Assembly: GCA_035249985.1 (NCBI GenBank) | Contig: DATFFP010000067.1 | Span: 33,836-97,835 of the forward strand | Direction: 5' to 3' | Length of the DNA: 64,000 bases | From: JAICNG01 sp035249985 | GTDB taxonomy: Bacteria > Gemmatimonadota > Gemmatimonadetes > Gemmatimonadales > Gemmatimonadaceae | In this document: piece by piece, positions 49,907-59,200 of the stretch | How positions within the stretch are numbered: position 1 is the stretch's first letter | How the letters are laid out: each line of letters opens with the position of its first letter | Made by a program: the position numbers and the translations under genes | Notes under the pieces: model-generated | The model's input: the letters and a program-made list of their open reading frames with translations, nothing else | Databases searched by the model: none | Told to the model about the DNA's origin: nothing

Positions 49907-50971
49907 TCAGTCACGCCAGTCGGCGATGAAGATGTTGGTTTCACCCTGCTGCGCCGCGTGCCGGTTCGAGGCCCACACGAGGCGCTTGCCGTCCGGGCTG
50001 AACATCGGAAACGAGTCGAAATCGGCATGCGTCGTGACGCGCTCGAGGCCGGAGCCATCGAGGTTCACCAGATACAGATCGAAGTCGCGCCCGCGCGGAT
50101 TGATGTGATTGGAGGCGAAGATGATTCGCCGCCCATCGGGGGTGAAATACGGCGCGAAGTTGGCGCCGCCGAGGCTGGTGACCTGGCGCTGGTTGGAGCC
50201 GTCGGCATTCATCACCCAGATCTCCATGCGTGAAGGCCGAACCAACCCTTGCGCGAGGAGCGCCCGGTACTCGGCGAGCGAGGTCGAATCGGCGGGATGG
50301 TGCGCGCGATACACGATCTGCGATCCATTGGGGGAGAAGAAGGCGCCGCCGTCGTAGCCGGGTGTCGTCGTCAGCCTGCGCACATCGCTGCCATCGGTGC
50401 GCATCGTGTAGATCTCGAGATCGCCGTCCTTCGTCGATGTGAAGACGATGCGCGAGCCGTCGGGGGAGAGCGTGCCCTCGGCGGTGTACGCGTTCCAGTT
50501 GGTCAGGCGGTGCAGCCCATCGCCGTTGGCGCTCGCGGTGTAGATCTCGAATGGATCCAGCCGCCAGACGTAGCCGCGAGAGAAATCCGGACGCGGCGGA
50601 CACGCGCTGTCGGCGTGGTGCGTGGACGAGAAGAAAATGCGACGGTCGCGGTCGAAGAAATAGCCGCACGTCGTCTTGCCGGCGCCATTCGACACGCGAC
50701 GCAGATTGCCGCCGTTGGCGTCCACGGTGAACTGCTGGTCGCAGGACCGGCCGTCGCGCGTGGACTGGAAGATCAGCCGCGTTCCGTCGGCGCTCCAATA
50801 CGCTTCGGCGTTCTCACCGCCGAAGGTGAGCTGTCGGATGTTGGCCAGGTGACGCTCACCGGATTCGGACGAGCGAGCGACTGCGGGCTGCGAACTGCGA
50901 ACAGTACCGCATGCAGCGACGGCCACCATGAGGGTGGCCGTCGCGATCAATCGAGAGTTGCGTCGGCGCAT
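49907..50971 (-). CDS. WD40-like beta-propeller lipoprotein (TolB-type)
   Basis: The product is 354 residues with lipobox VAAC (Cys 21). About six PD40-type blades repeat the pattern TxDG...FSPDG (for example WSADGTRLIFQSTRDG, LSPDGSRIVFTSTKDG, FSPDGKRLVWASNRHA). This matches TolB-type propellers used for protein or peptide binding in the envelope. The linker after the lipobox is encoded by the heptamer repeat at 50881-50901. Confidence 0.85.
   Translation of the reverse strand: MRRRNSRLIATATLMVAVAACGTVRSSQPAVARSSESGERHLANIRQLTFGGENAEAYWSADGTRLIFQSTRDGRSCDQQFTVDANGGNLRRVSNGAGKTTCGYFFDRDRRIFFSSTHHADSACPPRPDFSRGYVWRLDPFEIYTASANGDGLHRLTNWNAYTAEGTLSPDGSRIVFTSTKDGDLEIYTMRTDGSDVRRLTTTPGYDGGAFFSPNGSQIVYRAHHPADSTSLAEYRALLAQGLVRPSRMEIWVMNADGSNQRQVTSLGGANFAPYFTPDGRRIIFASNHINPRGRDFDLYLVNLDGSGLERVTTHADFDSFPMFSPDGKRLVWASNRHAAQQGETNIFIADWRD
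50881..50901. repeat. Heptanucleotide repeat inside the coding linker of the beta-propeller lipoprotein
   Basis: CTGCGGG, CTGCGAA, CTGCGAA occupy 50881-50901 and encode part of the flexible linker (read on the minus strand as VRSSQPAVARSS region). Same unit as 14500 and 16749. Confidence 0.8.
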
Positions 50972-50991
50972 GCCGACAATTTAAGCCACCG

Positions 50992-52626
50992 TCAGCGGGA
51001 CGCGCGAGCCACGGCGAAGAGATCCTTCTGCGTGTTGCCCTTCTTCATGAGCTCGATGGCCCGCAGAAGCTGCGGATCATCGGGAATCTCGCGGCGAGCG
51101 GCGGCTGAATCACCAAAGGCAAACCGCGTCACGAAGTGTGAGAGCCACTTGTCGATCGTCGGGCGGGCTGCGTCGAACAGCTGCTTGTCGACCTCGACCT
51201 TCGCGGCGGTGAGCCGACGGTAGAACTCCTCGCGCCACTCGGGCTGCACCTGGAACGTCGGGCTCGAGACGCGGCTCTTGAGCTCCTGTGCGTAGTTCCA
51301 GAGCGCGATGCGAACCTGCGGCGACTTCGGCCCGATGGCCTTCAGGAAATCCTGCTCACGCGTCGTTACCGTGTCATCGGGAATGATGACGTCCGGCGTG
51401 ATGCCGCCGCCGCCATACACGATGCGTCCGGCGTCGGAGCGGTACACGGGGCGGTTCTTCTTCACCGCGTCGGTCTCGAGCGAATCCGGTGGGGTCTCCT
51501 CACGCTGCCGAGGGTCGAGCCGCGCCGCAGCAGTGGTGTCGCCGGGCCGGGCGCCCGAGGCCAGAAGCTGCGCCTCGTCCTTCCGCTCCTTCTGGATGGA
51601 CCGCCCAACGGGGGTGAACCACTTGGCCGTCGTGAGCTTCAGCGCGTAGCCCCCTTCGAGGGGGAACACCGTCTGCACGAGCCCCTTCCCGAACGAAGTC
51701 GTTCCGACGACGAGTGCGCGGTCGTGATCCTGAAGTGCACCCGCGACGATCTCCGACGCCGAGGCGGTGTAGCCATCGACGAGGACCACGAGCGGCATGT
51801 TCGGCATCTTCGGCTTGCCCTTCGCGACGAACTGCTGCGACATCATGCCGCGTCCGCGAACGCTCGCGATCTGATCGCCGCCCTCGAGGAAGATGTCGGC
51901 GACCGCGAGGCCCTGGTCGAGAATGCCCCCGGGATTCCCGCGAAGATCGATGATGACTCCGTTCGCACCTGCCTTGAGCATCTGATCGACGCTCGCTTCC
52001 AGCTCCTCACCCGCGCTCTCGTTGAACGATTGCAGAGGGATGTAGCCGATCTTGTTCTCGAGCAGGAGCGCGTAGGGAACGGCCGGAATGTGGATCGTCG
52101 CCCGCGTGAGGCGATGCGAGATCACCTCGGTCACGCCCGGCCGCACGAAGCGCACGTTGACCTGGGTGCCCGGCGTGCCGATCAAGGCGTTGGAGACCTG
52201 CTCGGTGGACCATCCGCGCGTGGAGGCGGTGTCCACCTGCACGATCCGGTCGCCTTCCTGAATCCCCGCGGCTTCTGCCGGAGTGTTGGGGAAGACCTGG
52301 ACGACGGTGATCACGCCATCCTGGTCCTCGATCCGCATCCCGATCCCACCGTAGCGTCCCGTGGAATTCGTGGAGAAGCGCTGGAGCTGCTTCGGGGTGA
52401 GGAGCTCCGAGTACGGATCTTCGAGCTCCTCGACGAGACCGCGCGCCGCCTTTTCATAGAGCGCAGCATTATCGACGGTGTCGACGAACCGGTCGGCAAC
52501 GAGCGAAAGAACCTGATCGAACAGCCGTGCGCCATCACGCGTCGCGTGATCCTGAATGACGAACCCGCCGACGAGAGCGGGTGCGACGACGACTGCGATC
52601 AGGGTGAGCTTCCGGAAGCGATTCAT
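50992..52626 (-). CDS. ctpA: S41 carboxyl-terminal processing protease (CtpA-like)
   Basis: The product is 544 residues. An N-terminal signal anchor (about 6-24) precedes a PDZ domain (about 88-170, GIGMRIEDQDGVITV) and the S41 catalytic domain with DLRGNPGG, catalytic Ser in YTASASEI (286-293) and Lys314 in SFGKGLVQ. A C-terminal helical extension of about 150 residues is present. The family trims envelope proteins at their C-termini. Confidence 0.93.
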   Translation of the reverse strand: MNRFRKLTLIAVVVAPALVGGFVIQDHATRDGARLFDQVLSLVADRFVDTVDNAALYEKAARGLVEELEDPYSELLTPKQLQRFSTNSTGRYGGIGMRIEDQDGVITVVQVFPNTPAEAAGIQEGDRIVQVDTASTRGWSTEQVSNALIGTPGTQVNVRFVRPGVTEVISHRLTRATIHIPAVPYALLLENKIGYIPLQSFNESAGEELEASVDQMLKAGANGVIIDLRGNPGGILDQGLAVADIFLEGGDQIASVRGRGMMSQQFVAKGKPKMPNMPLVVLVDGYTASASEIVAGALQDHDRALVVGTTSFGKGLVQTVFPLEGGYALKLTTAKWFTPVGRSIQKERKDEAQLLASGARPGDTTAAARLDPRQREETPPDSLETDAVKKNRPVYRSDAGRIVYGGGGITPDVIIPDDTVTTREQDFLKAIGPKSPQVRIALWNYAQELKSRVSSPTFQVQPEWREEFYRRLTAAKVEVDKQLFDAARPTIDKWLSHFVTRFAFGDSAAARREIPDDPQLLRAIELMKKGNTQKDLFAVARASR

Positions 52627-52693
52627 GGGACTGCCGTCAGAGGTGAGGAGGCTACGTCTCCTTAAATACGATCGAGACAGGGGGAGGTTCCGC

Positions 52694-52879
52694 TTATCCG
52701 CTCATTCCGCCGGAGCCTTCTTCCGTCCCGCCCTGCCAGAGCGATCGCCAGGCCATCTCGCGCCCCTTGCGGAACCCCTTCTGCGTGAGCTTCACCCCTT
52801 CGGGGGAGATCGTCACGGTGTAGGGCTGTCCATCGATGTCAATTTCGCGCTTGAGCGTCTTGTCGAGTTTCGTGGTCAT
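52694..52879 (-). CDS. Small hypothetical protein
   Basis: The product is 61 residues. A beta hairpin-like start (KREIDIDGQPYTVTISPEG) and a basic middle are visible. No family is recognised. A heptamer element begins 38 bp from its start. Confidence 0.5.
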   Translation of the reverse strand: MTTKLDKTLKREIDIDGQPYTVTISPEGVKLTQKGFRKGREMAWRSLWQGGTEEGSGGMSG

Positions 52880-52916
52880 TGCGAGCGGAGCTCCGGGTCG
52901 GAAAAGGTGGTCGTCG

Positions 52917-53040
52917 AATGAGGAGCGAGGAACGGGGAGCGAGGAAGTTGATTGAATGGCTCCCCCAGGGGAAGCCTATTCCGGGTCCAAGCCTTTTCCC
53001 CCGTTACACTTCCTCGGTCCTCGTTCCTCGTTTCCTCATT
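52917..53040. repeat. Inverted heptanucleotide arms (CGAGGAA type)
   Basis: The left arm (52917-52948) contains CGAGGAA/CGGGGAG units. The right arm (53008-53040, TCCTCGT units) is its reverse complement with a few mismatches and a 1-bp length difference. Between them lies a hairpin with one mismatch (about 52959-52978). The element sits between the small 52694 gene and the replication-initiator homologue. Confidence 0.85.
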
Positions 53041-53082
53041 GTCCCCCCGCAATCCGCATTCCGTTATCCCGCATTGGGGGGC

Positions 53083-53934
53083 TCACGCGGCCCTCGAGGC
53101 GAGCACGTAGTCCACGTACCATTGCCTCTTTTGCTGCCGAACGGCTACATCGCGGAGGAGCCCGGCCTCGATGAGCATCTCGTGAGCCGGTTGCAGAACG
53201 CGTTGCAGGTGCGAGGGATAGCGTTGCGTGAGTGGGAGCTGAAGGGCCAGCTGCTCGAGGGCGACACGCCACGTCACGGTTCCTTCCACGCGGGCGACCT
53301 CGAGCAGTCGGTAGAGTCGCCGAGCAACAGGGGATGAGAGCTCGAGGTAGTGATTGGCGGACAGAGAAACGGTGTGCCCCGCATTCACGTTGGCGCGCAC
53401 CAGCGGGGACAACGCGACGCGAGCGACGCCCGGCTCCGAGACCGTCAGGGTCGGGAAGAGCGTGAGCTGGTCGCGGTCGGCCCCTCGGCGCCGATCGATC
53501 GAGACGGCGGTGAGCAAGGGGAAAGCGGCGTCGATCGCCTCCCCCGCAGTGGCGCTCCAATACGCGGCCTGCGACTCGAGTGTCGTGCGCTCCAGCCGCA
53601 TGAGCGCCGAGCGCAACTGCTCGTAGGTGCGTCCATCGACGCGCCGTCCCATCGAGCGAAGGAACGCATGGAGCGTGAATGTGATGACGCCATCGTCGGG
53701 GCAGCTGGCCTCGTTCCACCGGTGCCATAGCTCGACGTAGACGTCCTGGTCGAAGGTGCCGGGGAGGCGGTCGCCAGGACTGGGCAGCACACGCCATCGG
53801 CCTCCCGCTGGCGGCTCGTACGCGATGACGGAATCCTCAGCGGAATCACTGAGCCGGAAGAGCGGAAGCGCTTCGAGCGAGCGATCGAGGACGATCGTTC
53901 GCGCGCCGGTTCGGCGTCGTGCCGCGAGGGACAT
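53083..53934 (-). CDS. Replication initiator protein A-like (plasmid-type) winged-helix protein
   Basis: The product is 283 residues from ATG 53934 (GTG 53940 is an alternative). The pattern DQDVYVELWHRWNE, FTLHAFLRSMGRRVDGRTYEQL and SALMRLERTTLESQ resembles the RepA/RPA family of plasmid replication initiators, with winged helices in both halves. No origin iterons are visible nearby. It could be a domesticated initiator, a regulator, or a remnant of an integrated replicon. Heptamer elements flank it on both sides. Confidence 0.6.
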   Translation of the reverse strand: MSLAARRRTGARTIVLDRSLEALPLFRLSDSAEDSVIAYEPPAGGRWRVLPSPGDRLPGTFDQDVYVELWHRWNEASCPDDGVITFTLHAFLRSMGRRVDGRTYEQLRSALMRLERTTLESQAAYWSATAGEAIDAAFPLLTAVSIDRRRGADRDQLTLFPTLTVSEPGVARVALSPLVRANVNAGHTVSLSANHYLELSSPVARRLYRLLEVARVEGTVTWRVALEQLALQLPLTQRYPSHLQRVLQPAHEMLIEAGLLRDVAVRQQKRQWYVDYVLASRAA

Positions 53935-53976
53935 GGACACAAAGTGGACTCCTCACGCGGGAGAGTCCAGTGACAG

Positions 53977-54053
53977 GATTGCGGGTTGCGGACTGCGGAT
54001 TGAGGACGACGTGCTACTAATCGGGTGCAACGAGCAATCCGCAACCCGCAATC
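53977..54053. repeat. Inverted heptanucleotide arms with unequal copy number
   Basis: The left arm (53977-54001) reads TTGCGGG, TTGCGGA, CTGCGGA, TT. The right arm (54036-54053) is its reverse complement but lacks one heptamer. It lies between the initiator homologue and the SDR gene. The difference in unit number between arms shows that whole heptamers are gained or lost. Confidence 0.85.
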
Positions 54054-54056
54054 GTC

Positions 54057-54773
54057 TCACCCTAACGGGATCACCTGTCCTGTCATCGGCTTCGACGCGT
54101 CCGAGCACAACCACGCGACCATGCGCGCCACATCTTCACGCTCCACATAGCGCGCGTCGCTTCCCATGGTCTTCTCATTCGCCGCGGTACGGATCGAGAT
54201 GGGGGCAAGCGCGTTCGCGCGAACGCCGTTCGCACGCTCCTCCTCCGCGATCGCCCGCATGAGGGTGAGCACTCCACTCTTCGCGGTGACATAGGCGGCC
54301 ATGTTCGCGACGGACGCGCCGGGAAGCGCGGCGGCCGATCCGAAGAACACGAACGCGCCGTGCGCAGCGCGAACGAGGGGAAGAAATGCGCGCGCGGTGA
54401 GCGCGGCCGTCGTCAGGTTGAGCGCCAGCTGCTTCTGCCACACGGCGGGTGCGCTATCGGCGACGCTCGACATCCCGAAGCCACCGGCGAGATGCACCAC
54501 GGCATCGAGGCGGTTGCCGTAGCTCGACGCGATGGTCTCGGCGAGGGCTCGAACGGCGTCCTCGTTGGTGAGGTCGCACGCAAATGCGTCGGCCCGCGCA
54601 CCGCGCGCTCGGAGCGCGGCGGCGCGTGCCTCGGAAGCCTCGCTCAATAAGTCGACGGCAGCGATGGCCGCCCCCGCGTCGGCCAGAGCGGCCGCGACCG
54701 CTTCGCCGACCTGCCCCTCTCGTCCAATCCCGGTGACGAGCACCGACCGACCGGACAACGGTCTGTGATCCAT
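54057..54773 (-). CDS. Short-chain dehydrogenase/reductase
   Basis: The product is 238 residues from ATG 54773. The Rossmann cofactor site is VLVTGIGREGQVG, the NAG-type strand is HLAGGFGMS, and the catalytic Tyr-Lys pair is in AAYVTAKSGVL with Ser in FFGSAAAL. It is NAD(P)-dependent; the substrate is unknown. The last residues TGQVIPLG are typical of the family. Confidence 0.9.
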   Translation of the reverse strand: MDHRPLSGRSVLVTGIGREGQVGEAVAAALADAGAAIAAVDLLSEASEARAAALRARGARADAFACDLTNEDAVRALAETIASSYGNRLDAVVHLAGGFGMSSVADSAPAVWQKQLALNLTTAALTARAFLPLVRAAHGAFVFFGSAAALPGASVANMAAYVTAKSGVLTLMRAIAEEERANGVRANALAPISIRTAANEKTMGSDARYVEREDVARMVAWLCSDASKPMTGQVIPLG

Positions 54774-54850
54774 GGCTGGAAACGATGGGATGCCGGACGT
54801 AAAGCGCAAGCACGGATATTGAGTGGCAGTACGATGACCACTATGCTCTC

Positions 54851-56185
54851 GTGCGTCGCGACGGCCGCCATTCCTTTCAACTCGATACCGTGAGCGCTCT
54901 CAAGACCACCGGGCTCATTACCGCGGGGATTCTGCTTCTTGGATTCTCGTGCGTCGGCGTGCTCTATCTCACCCGCGGCACGCCGGTGTCGTCGGTCAGA
55001 ACGTTCGGTCAGGCGCCTCCGCCCGGCGTCCTCGATCCACTCTTTCGTCGCACGATCGATCTCCTCGCCGGAATGACGATGCAGGATGGAAACGATGTCG
55101 AAGTGCTCGTCAACGGCGATCAGACCTATCCGCGACTGTGGGCCGATCTCAGGTCGGCGCGTCAGACGATCACGTTGCAGATGTACTACGGCAACCCGGG
55201 AAAGGTGGCGGATACCGTCAAGAACATTCTGATCGAGCGAGCGCGGGCGGGAGTTCGCGTGCTCTATCTGCATGACGCGATCGGCTCGCAGAATCTGAAA
55301 GAAGAGTGGCGGGACAGTCTGCGCGCCGCGGGGGTACAGGTGGCGGTATTTCGGCCGCCACGGTGGTATCAGCTCGACAAGGCGGGACATCGCTCACATA
55401 TCCGCGTAGTCGTGGTCGACGGCCACATCGGCTACACCGGCGGCTTCGGCATCGATGACAAATGGCTGGGCGACGGCCGAACGAACGGGAGCTGGCGCGA
55501 TACCAACGTTCGCTTCCTGGGCCCCGCCGTCATGCAGCTGCAAGCCGCCTTCGCGGCGGGCTGGGCGGAAGCGACCGGCGAGCTGATCACGGGACAGCTG
55601 TTCTTCCCGATCGAGGAATTCCGGAGTGATGGCGATGACTTCGGTGCCTTGCTGCACATGGCGCCCACCGTCGGCAGCACTCCCGCGGAGCGCTTTCTCG
55701 CACTCTCGATCGAGGGCGCGCGGCGCACGATGTACATCGCGAACTCGTACTTCGTGCCTGACGATGACTTCCGCCGCATGCTCGTGGCGGCGGCGCAGCG
55801 CGGCGTCGACGTCCGCATCCTGACCGCGAGCGACAAGACCGACATCAAGACGACGTGGTATGCCGGGCGGAAGCGCTACGAGGAGCTGCTGGAAGGAGGC
55901 GTGCGCGTCTACGAGTACGCGCCGACGATGATGCACGCGAAGACCTTCGTCATCGACGGGGTCTGGAGCACCGTCGGCACGATGAACTTCGACAACCGGT
56001 CGCTCGCCTACAACGACGAGTCCAACCTCGTCACCTTCGATCGACGGGTCGGCGCCACGATGGACTCGATCTTCCTCGAGGACCTCAAGCACTCCACCGA
56101 GATCAAGCTGGAGACGTTCCGCCGTCGTCCCTGGCATCAGAAGGTCTTCGAGCGCGGCGCGAACATCCTGTCGCGCCTCCTGTGA
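54851..56185 (+). CDS. Cardiolipin synthase-like phospholipase D, first HKD altered
   Basis: The product is 444 residues from GTG 54851 (GTG 54890 region possible). A membrane segment (about 17-41) precedes two PLD repeats. The second HKD motif is intact (MHAKTFVID). In the first, HIRVVVVDG, the canonical Lys is Arg185 (H183-x-R-x4-D190). Arrangement matches bacterial Cls enzymes that join phosphatidylglycerols. Activity of the HxR form is uncertain. It is followed 31 bp later by the Lhr helicase. Confidence 0.85.
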   Translation: MRRDGRHSFQLDTVSALKTTGLITAGILLLGFSCVGVLYLTRGTPVSSVRTFGQAPPPGVLDPLFRRTIDLLAGMTMQDGNDVEVLVNGDQTYPRLWADLRSARQTITLQMYYGNPGKVADTVKNILIERARAGVRVLYLHDAIGSQNLKEEWRDSLRAAGVQVAVFRPPRWYQLDKAGHRSHIRVVVVDGHIGYTGGFGIDDKWLGDGRTNGSWRDTNVRFLGPAVMQLQAAFAAGWAEATGELITGQLFFPIEEFRSDGDDFGALLHMAPTVGSTPAERFLALSIEGARRTMYIANSYFVPDDDFRRMLVAAAQRGVDVRILTASDKTDIKTTWYAGRKRYEELLEGGVRVYEYAPTMMHAKTFVIDGVWSTVGTMNFDNRSLAYNDESNLVTFDRRVGATMDSIFLEDLKHSTEIKLETFRRRPWHQKVFERGANILSRLL

Positions 56186-56216
56186 CGCGGTCCCGCTCCC
56201 GCCGGACCACGCGCGT

Positions 56217-59200
56217 GTGAGCGCCCGCGGTGCGTCGGCGCTGCGCACCTTTCATCCGCTGGTGCGCGCGTGGTTCACCGAGACGTTAGGCTCGCCGAGC
56301 GAGCCGCAGCGGCTGGGGTGGCCGGCCATCGCGAGTGGTGACCACACGCTGGTGCTCGCGCCCACCGGAACGGGCAAGACGCTGGCCGCCTTCCTGTGGG
56401 AGCTCAACGCCCTCATCGTCGACGGACTCGCCGAGCCACTGCCCAACGCGATTCGCATTCTCTACCTCTCGCCGCTCAAGGCGCTGAACAACGACATCCA
56501 GCGAAATCTCGAGCGCCCGCTGGCGGATCTCCGGCAGCGGTTCGAGCAAGCCGGCAAGGTGTTTCCCGAAATTCGTGTCGCGGTTCGAACCGGGGATACC
56601 CCCGCATCGGCACGCGCGCGGATGCTGCGAAAGACTCCGCACATCCTGATCACGACGCCGGAATCGCTCAACATCCTGCTGACGAGCACCCGGGGGCGCG
56701 GGATGTTCTCCGACGTTCGCGTCGTGATCGTGGACGAGATTCACGCGGTAGCGGGGACGAAGCGAGGCGTGCATCTGGCCTTGCAGCTCGAGCGGCTCGA
56801 GGCGCTGACCGGACGATCGCCGCAGCGCATCGGCCTGTCGGCAACGGTGCGGCCGGTTGGCGAGATCGCCTGGTTCCTGAGAGGAGCAAAAGGCGCTGGA
56901 GGCGCTGAGGGCGCTAGAGGCGCTGCCGAGCTTCCTCCTGATGTCCGGGTCGTCGACTGCGGACTCGTCAAGCAGCTCGACATCGCGGTGCGCTCGCCGG
57001 TACCGGACCTGGCGAACGTGGGTGGCAGCGTCTGGCCAAAGGTCATCCCGCTCGTGCTCGAGCGGGTTCGCGCGTCGCGAACGACACTGGTCTTCGTCAA
57101 CAATCGCGCCCAGGCGGAAAGGATCGCCGCGCGGCTGAACGCGTTGGCCGAGGAGGAGATCGCGCAGCCGTACCACGGCTCGCTCGCGCGTGAGCGTCGT
57201 CTGAGACTCGAGCTCGCGCTCAAGGCGGGAGAATTACGTGCGCTCGTCGCGACGAGCTCGCTCGAGCTCGGCATCGACATTGGATCGGTCGACCTGGTCA
57301 TTCAGCTTCAGTCCCCGAAGCGTGTCACCTCCGGACTGCAGCGCATCGGTCGCGCCGGCCACACGCTCGGCGAAACGAGCCGAGGCGTGCTCGTTCCGAC
57401 CTTCCGCGATGACCTGGTCGAGATCGTCGCGATCGCCGAGGCCATGCGCGAAGGCGACGTCGAGCCGACGATCGTGCCCCAGAACGCGCTCGACGTCCTC
57501 GCACAAACCATCACGGCGATGGTGTCGGTGGACGATTGGCGCGCGGACGAGCTGTTCGCGCTCATCCGGCGCGCATATCCGTACCACCGCCTGACGCGGG
57601 CGGCGTTCGATGAGGTCGTGTCCATGCTCGCCGGAAAGTATCCCTCGGACATCGCCGGCGAGCTCGAAGCGCGAATCACCTGGGACCGCGTGAATGGCGT
57701 GATCACGGGATCGCGCGCGAGCCGCATGCTCGCGGTGATCTCCGGCGGAATGATTCCCGATCGAGGGCTCTACGCCGTTACGCTCCCCGATCGCACGCGT
57801 CTCGGCGAGCTCGATGAGGAATTCGTGCACGAGTCGCGCGTCGGCGACGTCTTCCAGCTCGGCTCGTCGACTTGGCGGATCGCGACCATCGAGCACGACC
57901 GCGTGATCGTGCACCCCGCGCCGGGGGCACCCGCGCGAATGCCCTTCTGGCACGGTGAGTACGGCGCCCGCGCCGTGGGAATGGCGCGTCGCGTCGGCGC
58001 GGTGCGAAGGCTCCAGACGCCGGGAGCGACGTCGCCGGGTGCCTCGAATGTCTCGGTGGATGATGCCTCGAGGACATCGCTCGAGCACTACGTCGCGGAG
58101 CAGCGAGCGGCGACCGGGGCGGTGCCTGACGAGCGCACCATCGTCGTCGAGTATTTTCGCGATGACCTCGGGGCGTGGCGGATCGTGCTGCACTCGATCT
58201 TTGGCGGTCGGGTGAACGCGCCGTGGGGGATGGCGCTCGCGCAGCGTCTCCGCGAGGCGCTCACCGCGAGCATGTCGGGGCCGTCCGAACCGGGAGTGAC
58301 CCGTATCGACATTCAGGTGCAGACCACCGACGATGGCGTCATGCTCCGCCTGCCCGATCTCGGCGGAGCGCCGCCGGTCGACCGCGTGCTTGGGCTCACG
58401 GCGGACGAGGCCCGGCGACGCGTCATCGAGGAAGTGGGCACGACCTCTCTCTTCGGAGCGCGCTTCCGGATGAACGCGGCGCGTGCGCTCCTCCTGCCCC
58501 GCGGAACCGCTCGGCGACGCATGCCGCTCTGGCTGCAGCGCCTCAAGGCCGCGGACCTGCTGGAGACGGTGCGGTCGTGGCCGGAGTTCCCGATTCTGGT
58601 CGAGACCTATCGCGAAGTGCTTCGCGACGCGTTCGATCTCGAGGCGTTGCTCGATGTCCTGAAGGAGATCGCCGCCGGCCGCATCGCGGTGCGCGTCGTG
58701 GAGACGGCGCAGCCATCGCCGTTCGCGGCCAGCCTCCAGTTCGGGTTCGTCATGGACTGGCTCTACGGCGACGATACCCCGAGAGCCGAGCGTCGTGCGG
58801 CGCTCCTCGCCGTCGATCGAGCCCTGCTCGACGATGTCATGCTGGTGGAAGGCGCTGACGACGACCTTCGACAGGCGATCGACGCGCTGTTGGCCATCCG
58901 ACGCGGGACGGCGCCACACCGTCGCGCCCGAAGCGCGGATGAGCTGGCGCAACTCATCGATCGTGCCGGCGATCTCACTGCCGTGGAGGTGCGCGAGCGC
59001 GTCAGCGAGCCGGGGGAGTGGAAGCGTGGGGATCCACTCGATGAGCTCCTGGAAACGGGTCGCGTCATCGCCGTTCCAGTCGCGACCCCACGCGCTCGCG
59101 AGTGGCGGTTCATCCTGACCGAGGACTATCCGCGGCTTGCGGCGGCCCTTGGCGCCGAGTCGTTAGGTACGGTGCGAGGCGGTGTCCATTTGCGCGAGAT

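Noticed and set aside
49907..50971. Assignment of the beta-propeller lipoprotein as TolB of a Tol-Pal system
   Set aside because: No tolA, tolQ or tolR is adjacent, it is a lipoprotein, and the Pal-like gene is 48 kb away, so only TolB-type fold is claimed.
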